Assembly (NCBI RefSeq): GCF_000577245.1
Contig: NZ_CBYO010000007.1
Coordinates: 248,001-312,000, forward strand
Reading direction: 5' to 3'
DNA: 64,000 nt
Origin: Paucisalibacillus algeriensis
GTDB taxonomy: Bacteria; Bacillota; Bacilli; Bacillales; Amphibacillaceae
Shown piece by piece: positions 41,181 to 53,858 of this stretch (the first letter of the stretch is position 1; the number at the start of each line of letters is the position of its first letter). The notes beneath the pieces are model-generated. The model had not been told where the DNA came from and did not search any database. It worked only from the letters and a program-made list of their open reading frames with translations. The position numbers and the translations under genes were made by a program.

Positions 41181-42035
41181 TTACACCAAGTTATCCGCAA
41201 ATACTATCCGATTTTTCCCATTAATATCTTTTAAAATATTTACCGTACTTTTAGGAAAGGTTTCCAGTAGTAATTCTTTTACTGCTTCGCCCTGTAAATG
41301 TCCAATTTCAAATACAACGGCCCCACCGGCGATAATTGCATTAGGGAGCTGGCCAATTATTTTCTTATATGCTGCTAAACCATTATCATCAGCAAACAAA
41401 GCCAATTCTGGATCGTGGTTTACTACCGTATCGGATAGTTCTGGTCTCTCCTCTTCTGATATATACGGTGGATTAGAAACAACAATATCTGCTTTAAGGT
41501 TTTGGGCAAAGAATGGAGCAAGAAAATCCCCTTGTAAGAACGTAACATTAGCTTGCAAATATTCCGCATTCTTCTTGGCTGTTTCCAATGCTTTTTCTGA
41601 AATGTCAATGGCATACACGTCTGCATTCGGTAGTTCTAAAGCTAATGTTATCGCTATAATCCCGCTACCAGTGCCTATATCCACAATGGTTATTGGCTCA
41701 TTTTTAGAAGCGTGGTTGATGACATGTTGAACAAGTTCCTCTGTCTCAGGACGTGGGATTAAAACATGTGGATTAACGGAAAATTTTCTACTGTAAAACT
41801 CTTCGTAACCCATTAAATGCTGAATCGGCACTCCTGTTTCCACATGCTTTTCAATATCTTTACGAAATCTTTCCGCAATATGCAATGGTACATCATCACG
41901 CATTTGTGCAAAAAATTGCGTCCTCGACACATCTAAATGATATTGGAGAAGGAGGTCAGCTACCCTCGGTTCTCGATTGTTTTTTTCTAAAAAAAGAGAA
42001 GCCCACTGGAGGACTTCATATTGTTTTTGAACCAT
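41181..42035 (-). CDS. prmC: Release factor glutamine N5-methyltransferase (PrmC)
   Basis: Methylates the Gln of the GGQ motif in peptide-chain release factors using S-adenosylmethionine. The N-terminal helical domain (1-85) is followed by a Rossmann methyltransferase domain with IVDIGTGSGIIAI and the substrate-binding NPPY motif. ATG 42035 is chosen (GGTGA 5 nt upstream, 1 nt after the prfA stop). It is coupled to its substrate gene prfA. Confidence 0.95.
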   Translation of the reverse strand: MVQKQYEVLQWASLFLEKNNREPRVADLLLQYHLDVSRTQFFAQMRDDVPLHIAERFRKDIEKHVETGVPIQHLMGYEEFYSRKFSVNPHVLIPRPETEELVQHVINHASKNEPITIVDIGTGSGIIAITLALELPNADVYAIDISEKALETAKKNAEYLQANVTFLQGDFLAPFFAQNLKADIVVSNPPYISEEERPELSDTVVNHDPELALFADDNGLAAYKKIIGQLPNAIIAGGAVVFEIGHLQGEAVKELLLETFPKSTVNILKDINGKNRIVFADNLV

Positions 42036-42036
42036 C

Positions 42037-43107
42037 TTATTCACCAATTTGTTCTAATTTATTTGCTTGCTCTTCCATAATTAACGCATCAATTACTTCA
42101 TTAAGCTTACCTTCTAGAATTTGATCTAGCTTTTGAATGGTAAGACCAATGCGGTGATCTGTTACACGGTTTTGTGGGAAGTTGTACGTTCTAATACGCT
42201 CGGAACGGTCTCCAGTTCCAACTGCAGATTTACGATGTTCATCATATTCCGCCTGTGCTTCCTGTTGGAATTTATCATAAACACGTGCACGAAGAATTTT
42301 CATAGCTTTCTCTTTGTTTTTAATTTGGGATTTTTCATCCTGCATGGAAACAACGATACCCGTTGGCAAGTGAGTCAAACGAACAGCTGACATGGTTGTG
42401 TTTACACTTTGTCCACCAGGTCCACTTGACGCAAATAAATCCACACGAATGTCCTTGTCGTGAAGTTCAACTTCAACTTCTTCCGCTTCTGGTAGTACTG
42501 CTACGGTTGCAGTTGATGTATGGATTCGGCCACCTGATTCCGTTTCCGGTACACGTTGTACTCTGTGAGCTCCATTTTCATACTTCAGCTTGGAATAAGC
42601 ACCATTTCCTTTTACCATGAAAATAATTTCCTTATACCCACCAACACCAGTTGTATGAGCATCCATTACTTCCGTCTTCCAGCCTTGGCTCTCAACAAAT
42701 CTTGTATACATGCGATATAGGTCACCAGCAAATAACGCAGCCTCGTCTCCACCAGCAGCTCCGCGTATTTCAACAAATACGTCTTTATCATCATTTGGAT
42801 CCTTTGGTAAAAGAAGAATTTTCATTTTCTCTTCTAATTCTTCTTTTGCTTTGCTAAGCTCGGAAATTTCCGACTTAACCATGTCCTGCATTTCCTTATC
42901 CAAATCGTCCTCGAGCATTTCTTTCGCATCTTTCAACTGATCGGTTACATCTTTATACTCACGGTACGCCTGCACAACATCCTCAAGTCCAGACTGCTCC
43001 TTGGAATACTCACGCAATTTATTCGTATCACTAATAACTTCCGGGTCACTTAATAATTCATTCAATTTATTATAACGATCCTCTAACGTTTGTAATCGTT
43101 CTAACAT
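42037..43107 (-). CDS. prfA: Peptide chain release factor 1 (PrfA)
   Basis: Recognises UAA and UAG. The codon-recognition PxT element lies in [15 protein letters not shown] and the catalytic GGQ in [12 protein letters not shown]. 356 residues from ATG 43107, with GAGGTGA 5 nt upstream; an in-frame GTG three codons earlier overlaps the ribosome site. Confidence 0.97.
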   Translation of the reverse strand: MLERLQTLEDRYNKLNELLSDPEVISDTNKLREYSKEQSGLEDVVQAYREYKDVTDQLKDAKEMLEDDLDKEMQDMVKSEISELSKAKEELEEKMKILLLPKDPNDDKDVFVEIRGAAGGDEAALFAGDLYRMYTRFVESQGWKTEVMDAHTTGVGGYKEIIFMVKGNGAYSKLKYENGAHRVQRVPETESGGRIHTSTATVAVLPEAEEVEVELHDKDIRVDLFASSGPGGQSVNTTMSAVRLTHLPTGIVVSMQDEKSQIKNKEKAMKILRARVYDKFQQEAQAEYDEHRKSAVGTGDRSERIRTYNFPQNRVTDHRIGLTIQKLDQILEGKLNEVIDALIMEEQANKLEQIGE

Positions 43108-43293
43108 CACGGTCACCTCACTCAGATTAACATTCTAATTATAGTATACAGAAGGGATGAGGTCAAAATTCTTTTTAGTGAATACCATTTGGCCTCGCGA
43201 TATATGTAGTTAGTTCGGCTGTTTATATTTGGTTTGGGGTTTTTGGTGTGTTGTTAAACGAAATTTATGCAAGTTCAGCAAAACTAACAGGAA

Positions 43294-43383
43294 AAGCAGT
43301 GGACTCTGTTTATTAGAATGGTTTTAAAAGGCTAAGTTTATAAAAAAGCTGTTACTCTGTCTATTAGAACTGTTTTAAATAAA
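43294..43383. repeat. Short tandem duplication, 51-bp period
   Basis: Two copies of about 36 bp (43294-43331 and 43346-43383) sharing ACTCTGT, TATTAGAA and GTTTTAAA. They lie between tdk and prfA in a 311-bp gap that holds no gene; the rest of the gap is AT/GT-rich. Confidence 0.5.
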
Positions 43384-43410
43384 AAGAGCACCCTCAAAAA
43401 AGGCTGCTCA
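43381..43410 (-). terminator. Probable terminator after tdk
   Basis: Minus strand stem GAGCAGCC / GGGTGCTC (one mismatch), about 9-nt loop, followed by UUUUUAUUU. Confidence 0.75.
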
Positions 43411-43418
43411 ACACAATA

Positions 43419-44039
43419 TCATTTGCTAACATTCATCAACTTCCGTTTCCCTACGCTTGTTGGGCGGTTTGGGACTTCGTGGTGGTGGCGACATCTTGGT
43501 TCGTAGGATTCGGATGCGCCTACCATGATAATTGGGTCGTTGTAGGATGCTGGTTGTCCATTAATTAGGCGTTGTGTGCGGCTTGCGGGAGATCCGCAAA
43601 TTGGACATATGGCATTAAGTTTTGTTACTGATTCAGCAAGGGCCATTAATTCTGGCATTGGTCCAAATGGTTCACCGCGGAAGTCACGGTCTAATCCTGC
43701 AGCAATAACACGAATGCCACGATCTGCTAATTGCTCTGCAACAATAATGATGTCTTCATCGAAGAATTGTGCTTCATCGATTCCTACAATTTCAACATTA
43801 GTTTGTAGATTTTCCAAGATTTCAGAGGAGGAACTTACTGGTGTTGCCATGATGGATGTCCCATTGTGTGAAACTACTGCTACATCGTCATAACGATTAT
43901 CTATTGCAGGTTTGAATACTTGGATTTTTTGGTTTGCATAGGTTGCTCTTCGTACTCTTCGAATAAGTTCTTCGGATTTACCTGAAAACATGCTGCCACA
44001 GATTACTTCTAGCCAGCCGCTTTGCTTCATAACATACAT
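43419..44039 (-). CDS. tdk: Thymidine kinase (Tdk)
   Basis: Type II thymidine kinase. P-loop [10 protein letters not shown] (15-24), catalytic Glu89 in GIDEAQFF, lasso loop and the structural zinc site Cys145, Cys148, Cys183, His186 are present. ATG 44039 gives 206 residues and the family N-terminus [15 protein letters not shown]; longer in-frame starts run into the rpmE2 terminator and are rejected. Confidence 0.96.
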   Translation of the reverse strand: MYVMKQSGWLEVICGSMFSGKSEELIRRVRRATYANQKIQVFKPAIDNRYDDVAVVSHNGTSIMATPVSSSSEILENLQTNVEIVGIDEAQFFDEDIIIVAEQLADRGIRVIAAGLDRDFRGEPFGPMPELMALAESVTKLNAICPICGSPASRTQRLINGQPASYNDPIIMVGASESYEPRCRHHHEVPNRPTSVGKRKLMNVSK

Positions 44040-44135
44040 GTTTTGGGATCTCCCTTCGTTTCTACTAGGTTTTATATGTGTATTCATCACATGTATACGT
44101 TCATTTTTAATCATTAGTATGTGTATTTGAGAAAT

Positions 44136-44171
44136 AAAAAACAGGCAAAGCATAGTCGATTTGCCTGTTTT
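44136..44171 (-). terminator. Intrinsic terminator after rpmE2
   Basis: Perfect 12-bp stem AAAACAGGCAAA / TTTGCCTGTTTT, 10-nt loop, U-run on the minus strand. Confidence 0.9.
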
Positions 44172-44243
44172 CTCCCGGCATGAGTAAACTCACCCAAAAA
44201 TAGTATTATTTGGTCATTCACTAGATAAGTGAATTTGCCATTC

Positions 44244-44489
44244 TTATTTCAAATTATATTTCTTCTTGAAGCGATCCACACGTCCACCAACAGTGTCAGC
44301 TTTTTGTTTACCAGTGTAGAATGGATGAGATTCTGAACTAATTTCAACACGAATTAATGGGTATGTGTTACCATCTTCCCATTCAATTGTTTCGTTTGAA
44401 GATTTAGTTGATCCGCTTAAGAATTTGAAGTCAGAACTTGTATCTAGAAATACAACTTTTTTGTATTCTGGATGGATTCCTTCTTTCAT
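44244..44489 (-). CDS. rpmE2: Ribosomal protein L31 type B (RpmE2, cysteine-free)
   Basis: 81 residues from ATG 44489 (GAAGGAG 8 nt upstream). The sequence [25 protein letters not shown] and [10 protein letters not shown] is the type B L31 pattern. It has no cysteines, so it does not bind zinc. In B. subtilis the rho-tdk interval carries the zinc-binding type A gene, and the cysteine-free form is elsewhere under Zur. No Zur-like box is seen here. Confidence 0.93.
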   Translation of the reverse strand: MKEGIHPEYKKVVFLDTSSDFKFLSGSTKSSNETIEWEDGNTYPLIRVEISSESHPFYTGKQKADTVGGRVDRFKKKYNLK

Positions 44490-44537
44490 GTCTTTCACTC
44501 CTTCTGCCCTGAATCCTTTGGAAACAGAGTTATTTTA

Positions 44538-44692
44538 GAGGATGTTCAAAACGTCCGGTAAAAATGACACTTTGCTGTTTCTAGTTGGCTTGATTTTCCG
44601 CTCCTCATGTACCTTTTGTGTACATTCCAGTGCTTAAATCTACGCCTCCTCGAACTGCTCGGTCCTTTTTTCCTCCTTTTGAACTCTCATTT
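44538..44692. repeat. Dispersed-repeat-like element upstream of rpmE2
   Basis: Imperfect terminal inverted repeats (GAGGATGTTCAAAA at 44538 and TTTTGAACTCTC at 44677) flank about 125 bp with an internal hairpin TGTAC..GTACA (44608-44624). The ends and the phrase gttcaaaacgtccggtaaaaatgac resemble a repeat I recall from many Bacillaceae intergenic regions. It fills most of the rho-rpmE2 gap, where no gene is seen. Confidence 0.5.
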
Positions 44693-44816
44693 TAAGAGCC
44701 GCGTTAGGTATAAACCTTTTCTAAACTCACTAAAAAATTATAACAATATGCGACTCTGTTTGCAATAGCTTATTGAAATATTTCATTCCGGAAATGTATT
44801 CCTACTGCTAGTTTAT

Positions 44817-46097
44817 CTACTTCCCTGTCCGTTTACGCTGCATTTCTTCTTCTATTTTTTGCAAAAATCCTTCATTACTTTCAGATGCTTTTAGTTTTCT
44901 AAGGAAGCGTTCTAAGAAATCAGGGGAATCTTGCATGGTTTTACGAATTGCCCACATTTTATCTAATTGGCCTTTATTAACTAATAGCTCTTCTTTACGA
45001 GTTCCAGAGCGTAAAATGTCAATCGCAGGGAAAATTCTACGATTAGCAAGATTACGGTCTAAGTGTAATTCCATATTACCTGTACCTTTGAATTCCTCAT
45101 AGATAACATCATCCATACGAGAACCTGTGTCTACAAGTGCTGTTGCTAAGATGGTGAAACTTCCACCTTCTTCAATATTACGTGCTGCACCGAAGAAACG
45201 TTTTGGACGGTGAAATGCCGCAGGGTCAATACCCCCAGAAAGTGTACGGCCACTTGGCGGAATTACAAGGTTGTATGCACGAGCAAGACGGGTAATGCTG
45301 TCCATCAACACAATAACATCGCGTTTATGTTCCACTAATCGCATTGCACGTTCTAGAACAAGCTCGGAAACTTTAATATGGTTTTCTGGTACTTCATCAA
45401 ATGTTGAGCTTACCACGTCAACATCTGGGCTAACGGAGCGTTCAATGTCGGTTACTTCTTCTGGTCGCTCGTCTACTAACAGAATGATTAATTTTGCTTC
45501 TGGGTGATTAACGGTGATGCTATTCGCAATTTCTTTGAGTAGCATTGTTTTACCCGCTTTTGGTGGTGCAACGATTAGTCCACGTTGACCAAACCCTACC
45601 GGCGCCATTAAATCCATAATTCTTGTGGAAAGCTTGTTTGATTTTGTTTCAAGTTTCATCAAGCGATCTGGGTATAAAGCTGTTAATGCTGGGAAGTGTA
45701 CTCTTTCTTTTGATGAGTCAGGGTCTTCACCGTTTACCGCATCAACATGCAATAAACCGTAGTAGCGTTCGTTTTCTTTCGGAGGTCGTACTTTACCAGA
45801 TACTTTATCCCCGTTACGTAAGTCAAATCTACGTATTTGAGATGCTGAAATATAAATATCCTCTGCACTTGGAGAATAGTTTATTGGTCTTAAGAAACCA
45901 AACCCTTCTGACGGAATAATTTCTAATACCCCATCCATGAATAAAAAGCCATCTTTTTCTGCCTGTGCTTTTAAGATTGAAAAAATAAGTTCTTTTTTCG
46001 TTAGTTTCGCATAATAAGATACTTTGTATTCTCTCGCTAATGCATAAATCTCTTTTAAGGTTAGTTCCTGAAGCTTGCTTAATGTTAACTCTGCCAT
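44817..46097 (-). CDS. rho: Transcription termination factor Rho
   Basis: Hexameric RNA-dependent ATPase. The N-terminal helical and RNA-binding (CSD) domains (1-125) include [20 protein letters not shown]. The ATPase domain has P-loop VAPPKAGKT, Walker [11 protein letters not shown] and the [19 protein letters not shown] region of Q/R-loops. 426 residues. Confidence 0.97.
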   Translation of the reverse strand: MAELTLSKLQELTLKEIYALAREYKVSYYAKLTKKELIFSILKAQAEKDGFLFMDGVLEIIPSEGFGFLRPINYSPSAEDIYISASQIRRFDLRNGDKVSGKVRPPKENERYYGLLHVDAVNGEDPDSSKERVHFPALTALYPDRLMKLETKSNKLSTRIMDLMAPVGFGQRGLIVAPPKAGKTMLLKEIANSITVNHPEAKLIILLVDERPEEVTDIERSVSPDVDVVSSTFDEVPENHIKVSELVLERAMRLVEHKRDVIVLMDSITRLARAYNLVIPPSGRTLSGGIDPAAFHRPKRFFGAARNIEEGGSFTILATALVDTGSRMDDVIYEEFKGTGNMELHLDRNLANRRIFPAIDILRSGTRKEELLVNKGQLDKMWAIRKTMQDSPDFLERFLRKLKASESNEGFLQKIEEEMQRKRTGK

Positions 46098-46554
46098 TTA
46101 ATTATCACGCCTATTCCTTATACATATTTACTATTTTGATAGAAACACTAATGATTATGTAATATTTACATGTCCATTTTGATTCTTTAGAACTTGAAAT
46201 TATTTTGATAAGGCATTTCTGATTATAGATTGAATTTTTGCTTCTTAGATGTGAAACTGTGAAGAAGGGAAGAAAATAATTAGAAGCTAGAATAGAAGTT
46301 TTGGGTCTCTCCTCTGTGCCTTGAGACAACCATTTGATTTTTTTCTTTTATCTTGTATATTAACCAAACAACACCTATCTTAAACATTTACAATATTAAA
46401 CGTTTTAACAGGAATATTCAATAGTTTTTTTGCATTAAGGAAAATGTAATGTTTTTGCAGAGATTAATGTAGGAAAGTACTAGGGCCAAGTAATCATAAT
46501 TCTTCTGGCTTCCACGAATATCGCTATCATTCTAAGGTATATATAAGTCAGAGG
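46098..46554. other. Long leader and promoter region of rho
   Basis: About 460 bp without a gene. A sigma-A promoter candidate on the minus strand is TTGAAT (46416-46421), 17 bp, TAATAT (46393-46398), giving a leader near 290 nt. rho is autogenously controlled through its leader in B. subtilis, so a regulatory leader is plausible here. Confidence 0.5.
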
Positions 46555-46596
46555 AATTGGAAAACATTGGCACGATGTTGCCAATGTTTTCCAATT
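46555..46596 (-). terminator. Perfect 18-bp hairpin at the glpX 3' end
   Basis: AATTGGAAAACATTGGCA / TGCCAATGTTTTCCAATT with a 6-nt loop, 2 nt after the glpX stop. There is no U-tract after it, so it may be an mRNA-stabilising 3' structure rather than a classical terminator. Confidence 0.6.
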
Positions 46597-46598
46597 AT

Positions 46599-47570
46599 TT
46601 ATTCAGGCTGCATGACTAAGTTTGGTTTTTTCTTTAAGCTATGTTCCCCATCGATAAAGCGAACTGTTCCACTTTTAGCTCGCATCACGACAGTTTGTGT
46701 TTTTGCTTTTGAGCCTTTGAATTGGACACCTTTTAATAATTCCCCATCTGTAACGCCGGTTGCAGCAAAGATGGCGTCATCCCCACTACAAAAATCATCC
46801 ATATAAAAAACTTTATTAATATCACTAATTCCCATTTTGTGACAACGTGTAATTTCCTCATCATTGGATGGAACCAGTTGACCTTGCATTTCGCCACCTA
46901 AGCATTTTAGCGCTATTGCAGCAATGACGCCTTCAGGTGCACCACCAATGCCCATAAAAATATCAATACCTGTATCATCAAATGCAGTATTAATTGCAGC
47001 TGCTACATCACCATCTTGAATTAATCGAATTCTGGCTCCTGCCGCTCTAACCTCATCAATCAGCTTCTGGTGACGAGGACGATCTAGCAAAATTACAACA
47101 AGGTCTTCAATATCTTTGTTTTTAGCCATTGCAACTGCCTTTAAGTTATCAATGGTTGGTGCATTAATATCAATTTTGCCTACAGCTTCTCGTCCTACTG
47201 CTATTTTTTTCATATACATATCCGGTGCATGAAGAACTTTACCATGGTCACCGATTGCGATAACGGTTAATGCGTTTGTTGTTCCACTGGCCACGATATT
47301 GGTTCCTTCTAATGGATCAACTGCTATGTCAACTAGTGGGCCTGTTCCAGTACCAAGCTTTTCTCCGATGTATAGCATTGGGGCTTCGTCCATTTCGCCT
47401 TCCCCAATAACTACAGATCCTCTCATCGGAATGGTATCAAAAACGTCGCGCATTGCTGTTGTTGCAGCATCGTCTGCTTCTTCTTTTTTTCCTCTTCCCA
47501 TCCAACGTGCGGATGCAAGTGCTGCTGCTTCTGTTACGCGTACGATTTCCATTGTTAAGCTTCTTTCCAT
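46599..47570 (-). CDS. glpX: Fructose-1,6-bisphosphatase class II (GlpX)
   Basis: Gluconeogenic phosphatase. Family blocks are intact: [40 protein letters not shown] (metal and substrate binding) and [15 protein letters not shown] 47570 has AAGGAG 9 nt upstream and gives 323 residues; an in-frame ATG three codons earlier abuts the ribosome site. It lies between murZ and rho as in B. subtilis. Confidence 0.95.
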   Translation of the reverse strand: MERSLTMEIVRVTEAAALASARWMGRGKKEEADDAATTAMRDVFDTIPMRGSVVIGEGEMDEAPMLYIGEKLGTGTGPLVDIAVDPLEGTNIVASGTTNALTVIAIGDHGKVLHAPDMYMKKIAVGREAVGKIDINAPTIDNLKAVAMAKNKDIEDLVVILLDRPRHQKLIDEVRAAGARIRLIQDGDVAAAINTAFDDTGIDIFMGIGGAPEGVIAAIALKCLGGEMQGQLVPSNDEEITRCHKMGISDINKVFYMDDFCSGDDAIFAATGVTDGELLKGVQFKGSKAKTQTVVMRAKSGTVRFIDGEHSLKKKPNLVMQPE

Positions 47571-47663
47571 GTTCCCCATCTCCTTTAAGTAAATAAAGCC
47601 TCATCCCAAGAAGGTTTATATACTTAAAAGTTGGATTATAGATGGAACTTTCTTGCCATGTTC

Positions 47664-47841
47664 GCAGCCCGAATTCACTCCGCTTTCCATGGGCGGCTGG
47701 TGAGCCTCGGGCCAACAGGATGTTGGTCACAAAGGCGTTGCCTCAGGATGAGGCGTCCTTAGCCTTTGAACCCCTATTTGCTATTGACGGGGTCTCACCT
47801 ATGCCTATCCTCCCATAGGAGTCTCCGTGTATTCGGGCTGC
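47664..47841 (+). repeat. Palindromic-ended element, copy 1
   Basis: Ends gcagcccgaa and ttcgggctgc pair. Inside, on the plus strand, are hairpins CCAAC-AGGAT-GTTGG (47712), GCCTC-AGGAT-GAGGC (47740) and CCTAT-CCTCCC-ATAGG (47804). This is the shortest copy: it lacks the module that copies 2 and 3 carry after the left end. It lies between murZ and glpX in a 339-bp gap with no gene. Short reading frames inside are shadows shared between copies. Confidence 0.85.
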
Positions 47842-47909
47842 TCTGGTTAAAATACAAAACACTTTTAATTAATTAAAATAACCACTTAATAAAACTCAAA
47901 CAAGAAACT

Positions 47910-49196
47910 CTACGAATTCTGGTATTGTAAGATCTCGGTTTCTGTCATGTCTTCACGCCATACGTTTGCGCCTAGGGTGTTTAGTTTTTCTGTTAGGTTT
48001 TCGTATCCTCGGTCGATATGGTCGAGTCCTGTTATTTCGGTTATTCCATTGGCCATTAGTCCTGCGATTATGAGTGCTGCTCCGGCTCGGAGGTCACTAG
48101 CTTTGACTCGTGCTCCTTGTAGTTGTACTGGACCTGATACGATGACAGAACCGCCTTCTACTTTAATGATGGCATTCATTCTTCTTAGCTCATCAATATG
48201 CTTGAGCCTAGCGGAATAAATGGTATCCGTCACTACTCCGGTATTATGTGCTTTTGTCAGCAAGCTGGTAAATGGTTGTTGTAAATCCGTTGGAAAACCA
48301 GGATATACTAATGTTTTTATGTCCACGCTTTTTAATGGTTTCTTGGCTGCAATATATAGTTGGTCGTCTGAATCTTCTACGGTGACACCCATTTCGCGTA
48401 GTTTCGCTAATAGTGATTCTAAATGCTGTGGAATCACGTTATCAATTATTACTTCATTGCCGGCGGCAGCAGCTGCAATGGCATAGGTACCTGCTTCGAT
48501 TCGGTCCGGTATTATGGTGTGTCTACAACCATGTAAGGTAGGTACTCCTTCGATACGGATAACGTCCGTCCCAACACCCTTAATTTTCGCACCCATATTG
48601 GTTAGTAAGGTTGCCACATCAATAATTTCTGGCTCTTTCGCTGCATTTTCAATGATGGTTTTCCCTTTTGCCTTTACAGCGGCAAGCATGATATTAATGG
48701 TGGCACCAACACTAACCACATCTAAATAGATACGGGCACCTCTAAGCTCGTTTGCTCGAAGATAAATCGCACCTTGTTCATTGGTTACTTCCGCACCTAA
48801 TGCTTCGAATCCTTTGATATGTTGATCAATCGGACGAGGGCCTAAGAAGCATCCACCTGGCAAGCCGATCACTGCTTTGTTAAATTTGCCCAGCATGGCT
48901 CCCATAAAATAATACGATGCTCTTAGTTTTTTAACTTTTCCATTTGGTAGTGGCATGGAAATCATGTTTTCTGGATCGATATGTATCGTTTGTCCATCCC
49001 ACGCAACCTTCCCACCGATTTCTTCTAACAAATCACTTAATGTATATACATCCGAAATTTCTGGCAGTCCTTCTATTGTAACCTCCGAATCAGCTAAAAT
49101 AGCAGCTGGAAGGAGAGCTACTGCTGAGTTCTTAGCTCCACTGATGCGTACCTTACCATTTAAGACATGACCGCCCTCAACTATCATTTTTTGCAC
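47910..49196 (-). CDS. murZ: UDP-GlcNAc 1-carboxyvinyltransferase paralogue (MurZ/MurAB)
   Basis: Second copy of the first peptidoglycan enzyme, 428 residues, with Cys116 in [13 protein letters not shown] and Lys22-Asn23. Its place between glpX and tal matches B. subtilis murAB (murZ), the secondary isozyme. Low-GC Gram-positive bacteria commonly keep both. Confidence 0.95.
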   Translation of the reverse strand: MQKMIVEGGHVLNGKVRISGAKNSAVALLPAAILADSEVTIEGLPEISDVYTLSDLLEEIGGKVAWDGQTIHIDPENMISMPLPNGKVKKLRASYYFMGAMLGKFNKAVIGLPGGCFLGPRPIDQHIKGFEALGAEVTNEQGAIYLRANELRGARIYLDVVSVGATINIMLAAVKAKGKTIIENAAKEPEIIDVATLLTNMGAKIKGVGTDVIRIEGVPTLHGCRHTIIPDRIEAGTYAIAAAAAGNEVIIDNVIPQHLESLLAKLREMGVTVEDSDDQLYIAAKKPLKSVDIKTLVYPGFPTDLQQPFTSLLTKAHNTGVVTDTIYSARLKHIDELRRMNAIIKVEGGSVIVSGPVQLQGARVKASDLRAGAALIIAGLMANGITEITGLDHIDRGYENLTEKLNTLGANVWREDMTETEILQYQNS

Positions 49197-49449
49197 GTCA
49201 AAAACCCCGCTTTATGAGGTGAGGATGTTACTAAGATTTGTCCCCTTTTACATCCTCCACATTATTTAAATATTCCAGCCTTTTTATTACCCAGTTCTAC
49301 ATCTCTTCAAACCTTGGACCAAACTGATTGAAAAACTTGGCGTTGCTTTTCTTAGATGAATAATTGAGCACACACCACCTAAACAGGTAGGAGTTCTCTA
49401 AAACACTGAAATTTCTAGTCAACCTTAGTGTGGTCGTACTAGCTGTAAT

Positions 49450-50097
49450 TTATTGATTTACTTTTGCCCAATCTGCAAGAAACTTTTCAATTCCTTGATC
49501 TGTTAATGGATGCTTCACTAGCTGAGCAAGTACGTTATATGGTACTGTCGCAATATGTGCACCGTTTAGAGCCGCATCTGTTACATGCATCGGATGTCTA
49601 ATACTTGCAGCGATAATTTCTGTCTCAATACCATGACGATTAAAGATTTCAGCGATTGTTGCAACTAATTGCATACCATCATGACCAATATCATCTAAAC
49701 GACCAAGGAATGGCGAAACATATGTAGCTCCAGCTCTAGCAGCTAACAATGCTTGGTTCGGATTAAAGATAAGCGTAACATTTGTTTTGATACCTTTGTC
49801 ACTAAACGCCTTCACTGCTTTTAATCCCTCAAGTGTCATCGGTACTTTAATCGTAATATTAGGTGCAATAGCAGCTAGCTCTAAACCTTCTTTAATCATT
49901 CCTTCTGCATCTTCAGCGATAACTTCTGCACTTACAGATCCTTCTGTAACTTCTGCAGTTATCTCTTTCAGACGATCTACAAATGATACACCTTCTTTTG
50001 CAACAAGACTTGGATTTGTTGTTACTCCTGCTAAAACACCAAGTTTGTTAGCTGAACGGATTTCCTCAATATTTGCTGTGTCGATAAAAAATTTCAT
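49450..50097 (-). CDS. tal: Transaldolase (fructose-6-phosphate aldolase-like, YwjH)
   Basis: Pentose phosphate enzyme of the short transaldolase subfamily, 215 residues. The Schiff-base Lys lies in [14 protein letters not shown], and DTANIEEIR and [13 protein letters not shown] form the N-terminal barrel. It lies next to fba as in B. subtilis. Substrate choice between transaldolase and fructose-6-phosphate aldolase cannot be settled from the sequence alone. Confidence 0.92.
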   Translation of the reverse strand: MKFFIDTANIEEIRSANKLGVLAGVTTNPSLVAKEGVSFVDRLKEITAEVTEGSVSAEVIAEDAEGMIKEGLELAAIAPNITIKVPMTLEGLKAVKAFSDKGIKTNVTLIFNPNQALLAARAGATYVSPFLGRLDDIGHDGMQLVATIAEIFNRHGIETEIIAASIRHPMHVTDAALNGAHIATVPYNVLAQLVKHPLTDQGIEKFLADWAKVNQ

Positions 50098-50207
50098 GTA
50101 GTTTTTTCCTCCCCTATTTTATAGGAATAGCCCTGTCTATTAGACCATCTACATATATAATATATACGTAGTTCGACCAAATGGATAGGGCGTATTGTTA
50201 AAAATTA

Positions 50208-51062
50208 TTAAGCTTGATTAGAAGAACCAAATTCACGCATTTTACCAATTACAGTTTGTTTAATTGCTTCTGTTCCTGGTCCTAAGTATTTACGAGGATC
50301 ATAAACTTCTGTTTTCTCATTTAATACTTGGCGAACGGCTTTCGCTTGAGCCATTTGGTTTTCTGTATTTACATTAATTTTAGCTGTACCTAATGAAACA
50401 GCTTTTTGGATATCCTTTGTTGGAATTCCAGTACCACCATGTAGTACTAATGGAACTTGTGTAAGGTTTAAAATTTCTTCCATTTCTTTGAATCCTAGAT
50501 TAGGTTCTCCTTGATAAGGACCATGAACGGAACCAAGTGCTGGTGCTAGGCAGTCAATACCTGCTTCTTTCACGATACGAACACATTCCTCAGGATCCGC
50601 ATAGTTAATTCCACCGATAACACCGTCTTCTTCTCCACCTACTGTACCAACTTCAGCCTCAACAGATACCCCGTGGATATGTGCTAATTCAACAACCTTT
50701 TGTGTTGTTGCAATGTTTTCCTCGATCGGTGAGTGAGAAGCATCAATCATAACAGAAGTAAATCCTGCATGAATTGCTTGGGCACATTTTTCAAAGCTTG
50801 AACCATGGTCTAAATGGATAGCAACAGGAACTGTAGTACCATATTCTTCCATTAATGCTTTAACCATTGCTACAACTACCTTGAAGCCACCCATATATTT
50901 TCCAGCACCTTCAGAAACCCCTAGAATTACAGGAGATTTTTCCGCTTCAGCTGCTTGCAAAATCGCTTGTATGTACTCCAAATTATTTATATTGAACTGT
51001 CCAACTGCATAGCCATTGTCTTTCGCTTTATTCAACATGTCTTTCATAGATACTAATGGCAT
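50208..51062 (-). CDS. fba: Fructose-bisphosphate aldolase class II (FbaA)
   Basis: Zinc-dependent glycolytic aldolase. Zinc ligands lie in HLDHGSSFE and the later [13 protein letters not shown] and LHGGTGIP blocks, and NVNTENQ supplies phosphate contacts. 284 residues. It sits between spo0F and tal. Confidence 0.96.
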   Translation of the reverse strand: MPLVSMKDMLNKAKDNGYAVGQFNINNLEYIQAILQAAEAEKSPVILGVSEGAGKYMGGFKVVVAMVKALMEEYGTTVPVAIHLDHGSSFEKCAQAIHAGFTSVMIDASHSPIEENIATTQKVVELAHIHGVSVEAEVGTVGGEEDGVIGGINYADPEECVRIVKEAGIDCLAPALGSVHGPYQGEPNLGFKEMEEILNLTQVPLVLHGGTGIPTKDIQKAVSLGTAKINVNTENQMAQAKAVRQVLNEKTEVYDPRKYLGPGTEAIKQTVIGKMREFGSSNQA

Positions 51063-51185
51063 TTGAATGTCCTCCTTCGTGATAGATCAAATCCATCATT
51101 TTGTTCACTTCAGTATTAGAATACCAAAGTCAAAGACATGCATGCAAGGTAATCGAGTCGAAGTGGCTATTTGAAAAAATTCCAA

Positions 51186-51548
51186 CTAGTCTGCCAGTAA
51201 TTGTTTTACATAATCTCTTACCTCAAGAACATCAAAAGGCTTGGACAATACTTTTTTTACACTTGTTAATTCATATGTAAGATCTTTAAAGCTTTCTGCT
51301 AAACCACTCATGATAATAGTATTGATATCTTTATTTTCTTTTTCTAATTGTTTTACGACTTCAATACCATCCATAATAGGAAGCTTATAATCTATTATCA
51401 TTAAATCAATCTTATGCTTGTTAACCATTTCTAATGCCTCTTTTCCATTTTGGGCAGTGTGAACTTGAAATCCTTCACTACCCAGTAAATCCTCTAGCAA
51501 AAGCCGGATTCCAATTTCGTCATCAACTATCAATATTTTTCTCTTCAT
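51186..51548 (-). CDS. spo0F: Sporulation phosphorelay response regulator (Spo0F)
   Basis: Single receiver domain, 120 residues from ATG 51548 (GGGGGA 10 nt upstream). Acidic pocket Asp9-Asp10, phospho-acceptor Asp53 (MIIDYKLP), Ser81 and Lys103 (LSKPFD) are complete. With no output domain and its place between pyrG and fba it is Spo0F, which passes phosphate from sensor kinases to Spo0B. The helix 4 - beta 5 region is rather different from B. subtilis. A possible 0A-box-like TGTCGAT lies upstream at 51676-51682 (one mismatch to TGTCGAA). Confidence 0.88.
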   Translation of the reverse strand: MKRKILIVDDEIGIRLLLEDLLGSEGFQVHTAQNGKEALEMVNKHKIDLMIIDYKLPIMDGIEVVKQLEKENKDINTIIMSGLAESFKDLTYELTSVKKVLSKPFDVLEVRDYVKQLLAD

Positions 51549-51731
51549 TTTGACAACATCCCCCTTTATCATTAACTATTCGATATAAAGCACTAAAATC
51601 CCTTCTTTTTAGCGAACGCTCCAAATGGTAAATTATAGAATTATTAAACCTCTAATCGCGGTATTCGTATATCATATCGACAGTAACTAGTACCCTATTG
51701 TCCTAATTGATAAACGTTAAATTGAATATAA

Positions 51732-51772
51732 CAAAAAAACGCGAATTGGATCACATAGGGATACAATTCGCG
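51732..51772 (-). terminator. Intrinsic terminator after pyrG
   Basis: 9-bp stem CGCGAATTG / CAATTCGCG, 15-nt loop, seven U residues on the minus strand. Confidence 0.9.
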
Positions 51773-51804
51773 ACTAATGCACTACTAGTATTAATTTGGC
51801 ATGA

Positions 51805-53439
<1,635 letters not shown>

Positions 53440-53567
53440 TTAATATAAATGAAAATAAGTACGGCCACTGTTTGGTTTTAGTTTGTGCTTAATTTATTTT
53501 TAGAATCGTAGAAAATAAAACTTCCCAGTGGTTTTAAACATTTTGTTGTTACTTTCTGGCCAAGTCC

Positions 53568-53858
53568 GCGGCCAGATACACTTCGCTTTTACTTCCAGCA
53601 CAGGGGCGACATCTGCTCGAAAAAACCATCGCAGTGTCTACCTTGCCATGGGCGGCTGGTGAGCCTCGGGCCAACAGGATGTTGGTCACAAAGGCGTTGC
53701 CTCAAGATGAGGCGATCTTAGTCTTTGAACCCCTAATTCCTGCTGCGGGGTCTCACCGATGCCATTCCTCCCACAGGACAAGAAGCGCTTCGTCAGCATG
53801 ACATCGCACGCAGAAAAAACGCTCCTCTTTTTCAAGGAGTCTTCGTGTATCTGGCCGC
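53568..53858 (+). repeat. Palindromic-ended element, copy 2
   Basis: Ends gcggccagataca and tgtatctggccgc are perfectly complementary. It has the left module shared with copy 3 and an extra insert of about 59 bp near the right end flanked by AGGA. Hairpin CCAAC-AGGAT-GTTGG (53671) is conserved; the second loop is AAGAT (53699). It lies between rpoE and pyrG in a 718-bp gap with no gene; 53859-54030 is AT-rich with a direct repeat of AGAAGATTC. Confidence 0.88.

Noticed and set aside
47437-47730. Frame starting MTNILLARGSPAAHGK, with a twin at 54842-55024
   Set aside because: Both are shadows of the same palindromic repeat element, in different copies, and end in unrelated sequence.
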